NCBI GenBank assembly: GCA_047967505.1
Contig: CM106540.1
DNA length: 64,000 nt
Strand: one strand, 5' to 3'
DNA from: Dipteris shenzhenensis
Lineage: Eukaryota > Polypodiophyta > Polypodiopsida > Gleicheniales
Shown: one piece after another, positions 1 through 11,750 of the stretch
Numbering within the stretch: the stretch's first letter is position 1
Layout of the letters: each line of letters begins with the position of its first letter
The notes under the pieces: model-generated
The model's database searches: none
What the model saw: the letters and a program-made list of their open reading frames with translations, nothing else
What the model was told of the DNA's origin: nothing
Position numbers and translations under genes: made by a program

Positions 1-124
1 GAGAGAGAGATCTAAGAATTTAATCTGGAATAGCCTACTCTTCACCCAGTCTATTCTGTTGAGAGAGAGAGAGAGAGAGAGGTCTCCATTGAGAAGGTGT
101 GTGGAAAGAAAGAAAGAAAGAAAG
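1..124. repeat. (GA)n and (GAAA)n simple repeats
   Basis: Short GA dinucleotide runs lie at 1-10 and about 61-82, followed by a GAAA-type run near 107-124. They are low-complexity sequence at the left edge of the window. The short open frame that starts inside them has no recognisable domain. Confidence 0.9.
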
Positions 125-289
125 TTTATCAAAGTCTTCGGAAGACCGATGGGTTTATGAGATTGCGAAAAAACCTGAATATAATGAGCTGTGGTAGTGG
201 AGCTACTAAACGAGCATCCACACCAATGCAAAATGCAATAAAATGCAAAATGGCAGTACTAAGTCCTAAGTACAACATAGTCATATCCC

Positions 290-371
290 GACTATATATA
301 TATATATATATATATCAATCTCAGCATCATCGTCGGCATCATCATCATAACCATCATCATCATCATCGTTA
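290..371. repeat. (TA)n followed by imperfect (CAT)n tract
   Basis: An alternating TA run (about 291-314) is followed by imperfect CAT triplets to about 370. Read on the minus strand, the triplets are ATG repeats lying just past the 3' end of the neighbouring LINE. They may be its simple-sequence 3' tail (inference), since some LINE clades end in microsatellites rather than poly-A. Confidence 0.8.
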
Positions 372-689
372 GCAACAGGACATCAGGATGGATGAGGCTG
401 TGGAAGCGGAGGCATGAGGTCAGCAATAGAACGTTGTCGCCCCCTCAAGGGTGTAGTCCTGGTACGTCTCTTGGTCGTAGCTCTGCGTCTAACCAAGGCC
501 ACTGTGACCCCCGTCGGTCAGGCTCCGACCCTAAACAAGGAGGGGATGTCCCTAAGTGTGATTTGTGAGTCAATCCTCTGTCTGAGCTATCGGGTCACAG
601 GCTCCGGGTCGCGGTCATGTCGAGGTCTCGCCTCATGGGGGTCTATGTGATCTGGTTGAAAGAACTCTGTGATAGAGCTCTGAGAGGTA

Positions 690-1337
690 TCAGTCAAGGG
701 AGAAGTCTGCTCCTGTCTCCGTGCTCGGGAGTATCCTATCTAGGTGTCTGAGCATCTCATAAATGAAACCAGCCAAACATCGCTGGTCTGGGTAGGAGAG
801 GACACGAGCCAACATCCCATAACTATCTCTGAAGAGGCAGTACAAATGCCCTCGGATCTCATAGTAAACAGGACACCTGAAGATGAAATGCTCCTCTGTC
901 TCAATCTCCTGCATGTCACACAGTGTGCATATGCGCCTCTCCCTGGGTAACCGCTCTGCTTGGCCGCTCTCGATACGAAGTCTGTGTGAAGAGACCCGGA
1001 ACTGCCCAAGGGAGATCCTCAGCGAGTGGGGTAGGTTAGTTTGCGTGTATGCTGGTGGATCAATGAACCCCTCCGTTGTGATATGTAAGAAGTGATCTCT
1101 ATAGAAGCTGAGCTTCACTGGAAGATCACTCGGGCCCAACCAAGTACGGAATGTGTGTAGCTGTAGTAGATCCTCACGGATAACCTGGTTGACCTTGTGT
1201 GATAGGAGGGGAGAGAAAGGAGCATCCATGCTGTACTGGAAAGGGGGTACTCTGTCCATGTGGAGCCCTAGTCCTGCAAACCATCTCTCTGCGCGTGCAT
1301 ACCAACACCTCTGATCTCCCCCTGCTGCAAGTGTCAT
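690..1337 (-). pseudogene. LINE ORF2 C-terminal zinc-binding region
   Basis: This continues the frame of the RT. It contains LRIESGQAERLPRERRIC followed by TLCDMQEIETEEHFIFRCP. This is the Cys/His arrangement (CxxC...H...C) of the C-terminal zinc-binding domain found at the end of plant LINE ORF2 proteins. It lies downstream of the RT thumb, as expected. A stop at 1413 separates it from the RT. Confidence 0.82.
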
Positions 1338-1412
1338 AGAAGAGGACAGTGCTAGCCATGGTATCTTGCTACGCCCGGATGTGAAATCTCCATACTCCCT
1401 GACTCGGTACAG

Positions 1413-2663
1413 CTAAAATGCTGCATCTAGCTGTAATGGGGGTGATCCAAACTCCGCCCGAATGATTTGGTGAGGGACGGATGGCTTACCACGGATCATC
1501 CATGATAACATGAGCCGCTCCACCTTGGCCCACTCTGTATCCGACAAATCTAGCCCCCAACATGGCCTGCCATACATCCCTACAGGACGGACCAAGGAGT
1601 CAAAAAGCAACCCTTTGGTCCGTGGATCCTGAAAATGAGAGCGGAAGCACTGTCTCTCATGTCTAGCGAATGAAGCATATCCTCTGCTCAGGCGCGCCTG
1701 CATCGCGGGTCTCATGGTGAAGGTGGGTCCGGAAAAGACGACCCCCAGATAAGTGTATGATGAAACTACCTCAAGAGGGGACCCCTCAAAAGTGAAATGC
1801 TCATTGCGCATGATGACTCGGGATGTATTGAAGATCATAACCTTGGTTTTACCCAAGTTGACCTTTACATCATGAGACTCAGAAAAGGACTGTAGTGCGT
1901 CAAGGTGTCTTTGGAGCCCCTCTGCTGAGGACGACAAGAGAGCCACGTCATCTGCATAAAGTAATATCCGGATTAGTGTGCCCGCGAGAGAGCAACCTAC
2001 CCCACCCTATGCCTGCATCACTATCTCGAGCTCATTGTTGTAGAGGCCAAACAAAGTAGGTGATAATGGGCACCCTTGTTTGAACTCGATAGTGCTCATG
2101 ATCTCGTCTTTCCATCCAAATCCTATCCGGACTCTGCCTGAAACTTGCTCATAAAGTGTCACGACAGCCCAAATGATCTCTTGGTCGTAACCCAGATCTT
2201 GTAGGCGTCGTAAGATATGGGCTCTCGGGATGGTGTCAAATGCTTTGCGGAAGTCCACAAAGCAACAGTAAACCCTCTGCCTCTGTGCCCCTGCCTCCTC
2301 GATGATACATCAGAGCACGAGAATGTGGTTGATGGTCCCATGATTTTGCCTCAAACCGGCCTGTCCCGTTGCTCTGAGTCCTTGACACTCCGCAAATCTG
2401 CTGACCTCAGAATCAAGTACTGATGCATAAATCTTGGACGTGACATGTCCAATCATGATGGTCTTGTAGTTCTCCGGGTTCATGGGATCCCGTGCCTTGT
2501 GGATGGGTGAGATAGTGTTGATGGTCCAGGTGCGTGGAAACCCCAAGCAAATGGCTTCATTAAATAGCTTGGCTAAGATCGGGGCTAGCAGGTTAATCCC
2601 ATATGCAATGAACTTAGTGCATAGTCCCTCATGATCCTTCACTCGGCCATTATGAAGTTTCAT
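1413..2663 (-). pseudogene. LINE ORF2 reverse transcriptase, broken by in-frame stops
   Basis: RT blocks are clear: ISPIHKARDPMNPENYK (palm entry, about 2480), VDFRKAFDTIPRAH (motif A, about 2240), FKQGCPLSPTLFGLY (motif B, about 2070) and LYADDVALL with the YADD catalytic box (about 1950). The segments 2663-2310, 2258-2007, 1946-1413 and the C-terminal part 1337-690 all lie in one frame. The copy is therefore inactivated by three or so in-frame stops rather than frameshifts, which suggests decay by point mutation. Confidence 0.9.
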
Positions 2664-2955
2664 TACGGCATCCTTTACCGCCCCCTAGTGAAGAGGGTGC
2701 AAGATGTGGGGTGTGGCATATGTGATAGGTTAGGGGTTGGCTGTTTTGGGATATCATAGAGCGTGCGTGCATAATTAGGCCACACCTAAGTGTCAGTGAG
2801 TGGTGGGGGGGACCGTCCCTGTAGAAATCTCCGCCAGATGTCCTTAGAGTTGTTACTGAACAGAATGTTCAGTAGCTCCTCCTCGTTCCAACGCACGAAG
2901 TCAAGTTTCTTCTTGCATACCAGACGGCGGTACTTGCGTAGCGTCACTGATTCGC

Positions 2956-4020
2956 TCAAAGGCTGTTTTTGGTTTCGAATATGAGCTGACGGCGTAAAGC
3001 CTTACACTCATCATCGTACCAGCTATTACAGGGTATGGTCCCAGGGGGTGGTGGATAGGTGGAGTGGGTGGTGTGGAAAAAAGCGTGAAGAGCAGCCTCA
3101 TGTAGTGAGCGAGTGACTATGGCAGCACGGTCTTCTAGTAAGGGTATAAAGTCAATGTATGCGAGAAGAATGTATAGACGACCAGAGTAAGTAGGTGAGT
3201 GATCACGATCAAAGCGTATATCATGGTAAGTGGAGTAAGAGCTCAACGGCGTAGAAAGTGCTGTGCGGCGGGGAGTAGAAATGCTAAAGAAAAGATAGGT
3301 ATGGTTAGCCCCTAGAGGGAGAGGTGCTACGGTAAAGTCAGTGATGCGAGATGTGAAGGCAGGGGATCCCATGATGTAGTTCACAACACTGAAGCCCCCA
3401 TATGGAAAGCAAGTGAAGCCACCTGATGCAGGCCATCTGTCAAGACCATTATAGATAATGAGATCATGCATCCTGCTGAGGTCTAATAGGGCCTGCCCAT
3501 AGGATGTGAGCGGTTTTTGCCTGTCAATCAAAACTCGTAGCATACCTGCCTCCTCAAGGTCAATGTCTGGCAGTTGAGTGGAATCATCCTTGAAGTCGAG
3601 TGGTACTTGACGAGCGCTTGTTCTCGCGTTGAAGTCCCCAACTAGGAGGACTTTTTTGCGGTTAGAGAAGTCAACGATGGGCTGATAAAGAGCAGCAAAT
3701 GGGGATTGTCGCATCCTCCCCTCGAATATCTCTGGCAAAGCGGGAGGTCTCGGGGGAGAAGTAGCAAACAAATCCCGGTTATCCATGTGTCGGATCCGAA
3801 TCCATAGAAACCTGGAGTGTGGATCTCTCTGCTCCACTGAGATGGTCCCCAAAAGTGTGGATCTGTAGAGGACTACGACTCCTCCCGATCCTCGAACCCC
3901 CCCTGTATCTTTTGTCTCATCTCTGTAGGCAGACTCCCATGTATACCTGTTGACTGCTGGTAGTGGGCGCTCTGGACTTTGATGTGTCTCTGTGTAAAAG
4001 ACTATGTCGTGACCTGTATA
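2956..4020 (-). pseudogene. LINE ORF2 endonuclease domain (EEP family), broken
   Basis: The minus frame shows the exonuclease-endonuclease-phosphatase fold order: HDIVFYTETH (catalytic Glu region, about 4010), VLLVGDFNAR (about 3640), a SVVNYIMGS motif (usually SVVDYI, so an Asp is replaced by Asn), and LGANHTYLFF where intact enzymes have a (S/A)DH box. This domain nicks target DNA to prime reverse transcription. The open stretch 3852-2956 is followed by a stop and frame change before the RT. The Asp-to-Asn change and altered DH box suggest loss of catalysis even without the stop. Confidence 0.82.
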
Positions 4021-4076
4021 GGATTATGAGAAGTTCCCTGGTTTTGACCATAAGGTACCATTACGATGTCTAAGTC

Positions 4077-5407
4077 TCATAGGCCCTGCCTCCTTATGTG
4101 GGAGGAGAGGTGGGTGCTCGACGGGGGCCTATAAGGAGTCGTCCATCTCGTGCTAGGCCCACTTTCCCTCTTTGCGGGCCTAATCCGGCTGCTGCAACAG
4201 GAAACGCCTCTCAAAACCTGTAGTGGAGTGAGGTCCTCGTCCATGGAGATCGCTGGCTTGTCTCGTAAGGCTGACCTACGACGTAAAGCTGAAAGTCGTG
4301 CTTGGGCGTCATGGAACTGGATGACAAGGGGCTGCTCTCGGGTGGGGTCCCTCCCAACCCGCCATGCTCTCTCAATCGTGTGCTCAGTCAACGAAGACCT
4401 GCGCATCTGCCATCAGGGTAGCTCAGTGCGGGGAATCCCACGTACTCTGATGTTGAGAGCCTTGCTGGCGCTCTGCTGCTGCTCTTGGAGGGTAGCCGAA
4501 ACGGTTATCCTTGCAAGTTCCCGTTTGGCTATATCGACCCATCTAGACGTCTCCTCGATGGCAGATTGCATGCTCGCAATCTGTGCCTCCACGACTGGGG
4601 TGCTCCCTGGGACTGTACGTATAGCAGTGACCTGTCGAAGTTGTGAGATCTCCTGTCTAAGCCCCTGAATAAGATTTGGACTCGCATAGCCTGAGACTGC
4701 TTCTGTATGAGTTGTGCCTGCTCTTGGGTGAAGTGTGTCTGCTCTTGTGCGAGGCGTGACAGCTCCCTCTCGTGCTCTCGGATGCTCTGGAACTCCATCA
4801 GCAAATACTCCCAAGCCTCTGATGGGTCAGCTCGTTCGTGCTCTAACGGGTACTGATAGGACTCCAGCCTGGTGTGAGGAAGAGACTGGAGGCTGGGTGA
4901 TGACTGGGTAAGATGGGTGCAGTATGGGGATGATGAGGCGATCCCAGCAGGGTGAGGGAGTGTGGGCTGATTGAGATGCAGAGGGGAGAGAAAGGTCGAG
5001 TACTGCGGAACAGTGTACGACCCCTCGAAAGTAGGTGTCATAACCGGGGAGAGAACTGCAGCGGGAGAAGAAGGGAGAGATGGAAGAGATGGTGTCAGTG
5101 ACAACCCCTCTATCCTAGGGGAGGATGGGGCAATCGATGTCATGGGTAGGGGTATATCAGAGCCAGTAGCTGTAACAGTAGAGGTTGTGGGCAGAAGTGG
5201 AGCTGAAAGTGGAGCTGGAACTGGAGCTGGAGCTGACGCTGAGGCTGAAGCTGAGGCTGGCACTGAGGCTGAGTACGAGGCTGTAGCTGATGTAGCTGAA
5301 ATCGAAGCTGAGACTGGAGCTGGAGCTGAAGCTGAGGCTGTGGCTGAAGCTAAGGCGGAAGTGGGGCCTGGGCCCCGCCTTTGCTTTGCTGTCCACTCCA
5401 AGCCCAT
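4077..5407 (-). pseudogene. LINE ORF1 (RNA-binding protein), broken
   Basis: The N-terminal half (about 5407-4800) is a low-complexity Ser/Ala/Pro domain, from imperfect triplet-type GCTGAG repeats at 5210-5350, followed by a Gln/Glu-rich probable coiled coil. The C-terminal half resembles the ORF1p RRM and C-terminal domain of plant LINEs: GIPRTELP, then RAWRVGRDPTREQPLVIQF, then an SMDEDLTP motif near 4230. In LINEs this protein coats element RNA in the cytoplasm. A frameshift near 4690 and an in-frame TGA at 4413-4415, inside the RRM-like domain, break it. The long frames on the opposite strand here are shadows of the triplet-like repeat. Confidence 0.75.
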
Positions 5408-5787
5408 TGTGGTTGTATCGTGTGTTCACATCTTCGAGTTTCAGCTGTGTCTGTTTTTTCTTGGCGGCTTTATCTGTATCCTTGCCACCTTTTCCCATTT
5501 CGTTTTGATTGATCCGTGTTCGGTGCAGGTCTTATTGCAGGAGTGGGAGGGGGAGCATGATGAGCTCCCTCCCCATGATGGGAGGTACCCCCAGGGGGGC
5601 TGAAAAGAGGCTGAGGGGTGGCGGGGGGGCTGTAGGTAGGCTGAGAGCAGGCGAGGGGAGCAGCAGCAGGTGGCAGGTGGCTGAGTGGAGGAGGCGGAGT
5701 AGAAGGGGAGAAGGAGGCTGCGCGGAGGGAGCTGCAGCAGTCGGGGCGGCAGAAGTGGAGCAGGAGGGGACTCTCAGCAGCCAACGA

Positions 5788-6640
5788 ACTGAAACCGGCC
5801 CTCAGTAAACTAAAGGGCATTAAACTGTAACTAGCTTAGCATCCATGTCATTTACAGCCGCATTGCATATCTTTCAACCACTTCTTTAAACAAAAAACAA
5901 CTTTGCAAAGAAACTGGATGGAGGCTAGAGTGCCCTTGCTCAATGAAACCAAACACAGAGACACTGATTGGCCCCAAACACTTTGGCGCCCCTTTCGGTA
6001 TTTATTTAATTCCTTTGCAACGAAAAATAGTGCTCTTACACCAAGGGCTCACCCTTGCACTTTGCTACTCTAGCAGTCCACTGCACAAGCCAACGCTTGG
6101 CTTCAATATGCATCCAATTCTAGTGCACCCACTAATATTCAACTGCCAGGCAACTCACAACTGTGTCCAACCAAGAGTGGCAATGCATTCCATGAGTCCA
6201 AAACAAATGCTCAAACAGCCTCAAGGCTTGAAATGCACCTCTGGGGATTTGGCAATCTCACAATCCACTAACCGGCCTCTCAGGGCGACAATGCCTCAAT
6301 TCAGTTCCCACATTGAGCAAATTCAATAGGATGGAGGGATTGAGTCTTGCGCCTTGATCTAGAAGAATCTCGGTCTAACAATCTTGTAGATACCATCTCG
6401 ATCCAATAAGCAAAGCACCCCTTTTTAAACTAGGTTGCCATGCCCCTGCTTCATCCTCTGTGTCGGAGCCACAATCGAAAGGGCCCCTTGCCAAATCCTT
6501 TGTGCTACAGGGAAACTCCACAAACAATGTGGTATCATGTTGAGGTCTCTCTATGCAGAGTGGCCATCCATTCGCGTTTGATCCAACCACATGCCCATGG
6601 GTCCATGGGCCACCATCTATAAGAAATTGTAATCTTCTGC
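5788..6640 (+). repeat. R-family LTR-like repeat, copy 1 (starts TGAAACCGGCC)
   Basis: It starts with TGAAACCGGCC then a TCAGTAAACTAAAGGGC stretch. The same start appears at 22136, at 24044 and, inverted, ending at 24941. Similarity to the 24 kb copy continues through GCCCTTGCTCAATGAAA, TTGGCCCCAAA and the CTCAAGGCTTGAAATGCACC region near 6220. The TG start and mosaic occurrence suggest an LTR or short non-autonomous LTR element. The right end is not resolved. The open frame 5943-6329 within it has no recognisable domain. Confidence 0.55.
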
Positions 6641-6890
6641 TCAAGTATGTGTGGGTGTGTGGATTTGTATGTGTGAGAGCATATTTTTATACTATGGTCT
6701 ACACCCACTGTTGGGCGGCACTGATGACGTCAGTGGGGATGTCATAGTAGCTGGTCCTTGCTATGCGTGATGGAGTCTATGGTTTTCAATCTTATGAGTG
6801 ACTATCATGAGATTGAAACTGCACTATGTTGTGTTTTTAGACGATGAGTTTGGGAATGTTCCTGGATTCATCTAGGTATATGCTTCTGCC
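6630..6890 (+). repeat. Dispersed repeat S, copy 1
   Basis: The unit runs from CTCAAGTATGTGTGGG through GTGTGAGAGCATATTTTTAT, CACCCACTGTTGGGC, GGGGATGTCATAGTAGCT and GAGTTTGGGAATGTTCC to CATCTAGGTATATG. It recurs nearly identically at about 7190-7436, more diverged at 12185-12512, as a fragment at 40903-40992, and strongly diverged at 46385-46800. No coding capacity or clear inverted termini were seen. It may be a decayed non-autonomous transposon. Confidence 0.75.
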
Positions 6891-7083
6891 GTATTAGCGG
6901 ACATGCAAATTTCACCTTGTGAAGTTTTTGTCCAAGTTGCGGCTTGCTGGTATTGCGATAATTATTTCCATCTTAAATGATGCATTGCCCTATCAGCTAG
7001 ATTTAGATGCTCATTTGGGAGAGACTAAAATGAATCGTTTAGACTTCACAAGCATTGAATGAAGATATTTTGGACTAGTTTTT

Positions 7084-7436
7084 GATTAGCCTTCTCCTTT
7101 ATTGCTAGCCTTCGTCATGGCTGAGCCTGTCCTTCACCTTCGGAGTGCTGACAGAAACTCAGTACGAAGACTTTGTATAAGTGGATGCTCAAGTATGTGT
7201 GGGTGTGTGGATTTGTATGTGTGAGAGCATATTTTTATACTATGGTCTCACCCACTGTTGGGCGCTGAGGACATAAGTGGGGATCTCATAGTAGCTAGTC
7301 CCTGCTATGCATGATGGAGTTTATGGTTTTCAATCTTATGAGTGACTATCGTGAGATTGAAACTGCACTATGTTGTGTTGTTAGAGGATGAGTTTGGGAA
7401 TGTGGATTCATCTAGCTATATGTAATCTTCTGCGAA
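7084..7436 (+). repeat. Dispersed repeat S, copy 2
   Basis: This is a direct repeat of the 6630-6890 copy about 550 bp downstream. It also carries a 5' extension (about 7084-7190, GATTAGCCTTCTCCTTTATTG through ACAGAAACTCAGTACGAAGA) that is shared with the 12.2 kb copy. A few deletions distinguish it from copy 1, for example in the segment after TTGGGC. The sequence AATCTTCTGC is found at the left edge of copy 1 and the right edge of copy 2. Confidence 0.72.
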
Positions 7437-8832
7437 TGAAGGGTAGTTCATACGTGGGACTAGAATTTGATAATAACCTCCTAGGGCACCTCGTGCTCTA
7501 CCCAATGTCGCTTTCTCAAAGGGGTCCGTGCAGCCGTGTCTAGTTATAGACAGTCGCGTGTAGTGTAGAAGACTAAGGGCATGTCTGTAATCCTCTTCGA
7601 GAGCCTTGCTCTAGATGGCCAAAACCACTCACTTGGATCCCACTTTATCTCTCAAAGGGGAGGGCCCTCCCACAATCGAAGCCACCACCCAAATTGGTGC
7701 TATCCCAAGGTGATTTGTACTGGATCAATGGTCCCAAGATGATTGGTATTGGATCAATGGTCCATCCTTGGCCTTGTGACCCACAACCATGATCCGTTGC
7801 CACTTGAGCAAATCCAATGTCCCGTTCAACCCTCAGTCTCCTCTGCCTTTGGCTGAAGTATAACCCTCGTCCCCACTGTGTAGTGCATGGGGCAAGAAGT
7901 GTCGAGGACTTGATGCATGAAAAGCATCCTTAGAGGCACCTTTGTCCTAATACCAACTCGGGGGATTTGGGGCTTTGTGCAAACCATCCCTCCAAGACAC
8001 GGGATTGGCGGGGAGTCTATCTCCAACATCCTTGTACTCATCCTTCTCAAGTGCAAGAGTGCTCTTGCTTGTGCCTCAATCTCTCGTGGAAGCCAGCTTC
8101 TAGCTGCACGTTCTTCCACTATGCCCACGATGTGTATACATTGCCCTAGCATACATCTATCCTGATCACGGACATCCAGATGCCATAGTAGAGGCTAGTG
8201 CTCAAGCTCCTTTTCGACATTGTGGGCTGGCTCAGATGAGTCCACCAATCTGTACTGAAGCTTCGTTAGGCTAGAAAGGGCTCTCTGCCTCACCCAAAGG
8301 CGCAAAGCACAAATGAATAGAACGCACGTCCAAGCAAACAAAGCTACATGTCAGCTGTAGTTCAAAATGGAAATGCTTGGCGTGTGGTAACCGCTAAGCA
8401 TTGTCAGAAGGAAGAGTGTAAAAGGAACATTGCATGATTAAGAGAGGGTCATTACTCATTGTTGTTGTGACTAGGGAGTCGAGCGTGAAGATTGATAGGC
8501 AACCATTGGAAAGGAGGGTGTGTTGAGTTTGTCCATTGAGTCGTTTGTACTATCTTGGAGTAGAAAACCAAGTGAATAGAATTCCCTTTATTTCTGTTTG
8601 TTATCGAAAGTCCATTTGTTGTTTGTATTCTTTCATCTCCCTTTTTCATTCGCATTTGTCCACCACGGTATGAACTCACATTCTGTAATTTGCTATCTAC
8701 ACTGCCTTGAATGAAAGCTTCATTAGGCTGTCTAGAAACTACACTCTGCCTTGCAGAGCCCAGAGCATTAACGAGTTATGCATGAATTGATGTAGCAGGG
8801 AAAGGATCTGTATGGGTATCATATATGTTGCA
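7437..8832. other. Intergenic stretch, no gene recognised
   Basis: Only short open frames without recognisable motifs are present (for example 7826-8152 minus and 7917-8165 plus, which overlap each other on opposite strands). There is a short internal duplication of a 'GGATCAATGGTCC' phrase near 7725-7765. I see no RNA gene or clear transposon boundary. Confidence 0.5.
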
Positions 8833-10309
8833 TGCTAGAAATATTTATATTTCTAAGGGCAGTGGCCAATGTTATGTAATAAGGGGCTAGGTGCGCTTTT
8901 TCCCTTTATTATGGCTTTTAACCCCTAACTTCAGTTAGAGGTTGATTTGGGTGAGTTAGTAACCACACCTGCTTTGACCCCACTTAAGGTTTGTCTCTAT
9001 AACTACCCTAGCTTTGTACTTAATTTGTGTTGCTGCAATTTCGTTCCAGCTTCCTTTAGTTCCATTCTCTTGCATTCTCTCGCTGCCATTTCCAACATTT
9101 GGTACAAGAGCTAGGTTCCCCTTGCTTCCTAGCACCTCCCCTGAGCAATTTTGTTGCAAAGAACTCGAGATTCATCGCAAAAATTCGTTTTCTAAGCAGG
9201 CTGCAGCCACTGTCTATAGGGTTCTACAGCGTGGATGCCCATTTGCCACTATTTTCTGAGTTGGCGACTGAACGACTCATTTTCTGCTGGTTTTGGGCTG
9301 TTTTCTTGCTGGCTGACTGTTTTTGGAGCTGTTTTCAACAGAACAGCTTCGAATTGCTGTTCCACTCTTGAAGCTAGGTGAAATAGCTTTTGCAGTTTTT
9401 GAAGCAGTTCTCAGCCTGGTTGACGTATTTTTCACCACTGCACAAATTCCAAGACAGAGTTGAACCTGTTTTAGGGTTTCTAGAGGCTGTCTACAAATGT
9501 GCGAGTTGTTTCTGACAGGTTTTAGGTCTCTAGAGGTGCCCAGCGACACATTTTTCGACACCTGTTTTTGACCATTTTGTCTGCAGATGTTCCGGATTAG
9601 GTTGTCTCAGCTTTTGACCTTGTGGAACAGTTTTGAAGTCATTTTCTGCTCTGCTTTGACCTAGCCTGCTGGTCAACTGTGTTGTTGGCTGGGTTTGGGC
9701 TGTCGGAGCTTTAATTTAACTGTTTTTGGTCCTGAACCCAGGACTATTGGTTGCACCATACAACCAAAAGCCACTCTCACATTGCGCATCGGGTCAGCTT
9801 CCGTCTTCACCCATATGTGTTTACTTTCTTGATAGGAATATATCAATTGCATTCGTGAATCTTGGAAAGAGAAAAAGGTTGTCTTGTGGGATGACAGCAA
9901 AACAAAGACCATGGGGGAAGGTGTGATCTTGTATGTTTTCCCGGGTGACTCTAAAAACTTTGATTTATTGGGTAAGGATTGCATTGGTGTGGGTATTGAA
10001 AAGAAATAACAAATAATAGGAAGTGACATAGGATCTTCTTTGCAATTGGCTGTTTGGTTCAGGACAGAGATTGCTTTATGCCTTGTTGAGCCAAGCATTG
10101 GCTGAATTTTGAGTAGGCGATTTTGAGATTGCAGTACATATCCTCGCACATGGATTTTCCAGTAGGTTAGAGGTGTATCCTTGAGTCAAGTATTAGCTTT
10201 GTAAGTGTTTTCTTGCTTGAGCAGGGCGTTCACAGCACATGAACTTTTCTAAGTTTTCTTGCCTCTTTACTTTACTCAATTGATACATCATAATCAGAGT
10301 GGTATCTTT

Positions 10310-10650
10310 CAGATGCTTGCCCAAGAGGATCAGTTGGATGGCACCTACTACCCACTTTGGAGCTTTATGATTCATAATCTTTCCCAAGGGCCTATGGGAC
10401 TATGTCACGGGTGCTGAAGCTTGTCTCGGTGCTCCCGCACAGGTGGCAGCTGCTCCTCCTTAGCAAGAGGGGGGGGGGGGGGAGTTGTGGTTGTGGGCAA
10501 CAAGGACAAGAAGCTGCTCCAGTTGGGCAAGCGCAAGTGCAAGCACCCACAGATGTTACTTCTGGGCAGAGGAGGTGGGATACTTGGGATGCCCAAGCAT
10601 TGTCCTTGATTTTACTTAACTCCATGTACGGCTTGGAAGAGATGTAGAAA
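10310..10650 (+). pseudogene. Copia gag N-terminus remnant
   Basis: EDQLDGTYYPLWSFMIHNL corresponds to the start of copia gag (the DLDGTNYPMWSYLMKH-like motif seen intact in element B). It is followed by WDYVTGAEACLGAPAQVAAAP in a shifted frame and RWDTWDAQALSLILLNS. A 12-13 G homopolymer (about 10471-10483) sits inside it and breaks the frame. The protein would have been the capsid/nucleocapsid precursor. Confidence 0.7.
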
Positions 10651-10989
10651 GCTTGTTGTCCTCAAGAGTGCAGAGCAACCAACGTGGAATGGTCTTGGCT
10701 TTCTGCACAGCTGTACTTTCTTGAGCCACTGCTTTCCCAGTATATTGCTGAGTGATATGATCCAGCCATCGGCTGAATTGAGGCACTCAAATACTGTAGA
10801 ATCCTGCTGCAAATCCTGATTTTCCAAAGGCATATCTATTACAGTGTCAAAAGAAAGGCTTGAAACAGACTACTAGAGCTTGGAAGATTGATACCTTTTT
10901 GACCAGCTAGGGAATGCCGAATAGTCCACATGAGAGCACCTTTATGTCAGGAAAGGAGGGATTTGCTCGTTATTGTTGTTTACGGATTT

Positions 10990-11750
10990 CAAAGCTGAAT
11001 GCAGCGGACTTTTGACATGTGTTATTTGGGGCTGCTTCATTATTTTTTGGGCATTCAATTTGTGCAGGATGACACGGACATTGGGCTTGATTCAGATTTC
11101 ACATTCGCGAGCCCATTTCCACTCCTATGGAGCCAAGGCTTAAGCTGTCCATTCATCATGCTTGTGAACCATTTGGTGCCAATGTTTACAGCCACGCTGT
11201 GGGATGCCCCATTTCCTTTTGTAGTACACGGCCATATATTCAGTTTGTAGTGTCCCAACTGAGCATGTTTATGTACAGGCTCATAGTGATTTGAATTGGG
11301 CTGGTGACTTCGATACTCGGCAGCCAACTAGTGGTAACCGTATCTTTCTTGGTCACTCGTGCAGTTCTTAGTCAAGCAAGAAACAATCTACGGTTGCTAC
11401 CTCTTCTTGTGAGGCTGAGTAGAAGGCAACCTTCACAACCACGGTTGATTGTATTTGGATGAGGCGTTTGTTGGCCGATCTTCATGCATTATTGGAGGAG
11501 CCTACTCCAATTCTCACTCACAGTTAGAGTGCCATTGTTGTGGTGCAGAATCGTTTGTTTCATGCTCGTACGAAACACACTGAAATTCATTATCACTATA
11601 TCAAAGAGCGGCTACATGCACATGATATTAGCTTAGACTTCTGCCCTACACGATAGAATGTGGTGGATCTATTCACCAAAGCATTACTTTGTCCAAAGTT
11701 TGATGCTTTTTGCAAAGCTTTGAACTTATATTCGTTTGATGATTGATATT
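10990..11750 (+). pseudogene. Copia RT end and RNase H remnant
   Basis: LGLLHYFLGIQFVQDD (RT C-terminal LHYxLGIQ motif, about 11030) leads into a frame-shifted RNase H. Recognisable parts are the DWAGDFDTRQPTSGN-like segment near 11300, SSCEAEYKA-like SSCEAE near 11400, HARTKHTEIHYHYI-like near 11560, and the VVDLFTKAL-like end near 11665. Most of gag, protease, integrase and the RT palm are missing. Confidence 0.75.

Larger units (their letters stand above)
372..5787 (-). mobile_element. LINE (non-LTR retrotransposon), decayed but nearly full length
   Basis: Read on the minus strand, the parts come in the order expected of a plant L1-like LINE. They are a GC-rich 5' region (5787-5410), an ORF1 with an RRM-like C-terminal domain (to about 4077), an apurinic endonuclease domain (about 4020-2956), a reverse transcriptase with a YADD box (about 2663-1413) and a C-terminal zinc-binding region (1337-690). 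All reading frames carry stops or frameshifts, so the copy is dead. The 5' end abuts a copy of another repeat that starts at 5788. The exact 3' end is uncertain (372-690). No target-site duplication was identified. Confidence 0.88.

Noticed and set aside
97-372. 91-codon open frame ending in a His-rich run
   Set aside because: It is made of GAAA, TA and CAT simple repeats. The His run is the CAT tract, and there is no domain or splice support.
4971-5603. Long plus-strand Glu/Ala-rich open frame
   Set aside because: It is the antisense of the LINE ORF1 low-complexity GCTGAG repeat. The minus-strand frame has the coherent LINE context.
7826-8165. Overlapping ~100-codon frames on opposite strands
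   Set aside because: No recognisable motif, no continuation by splicing, and mutual overlap.
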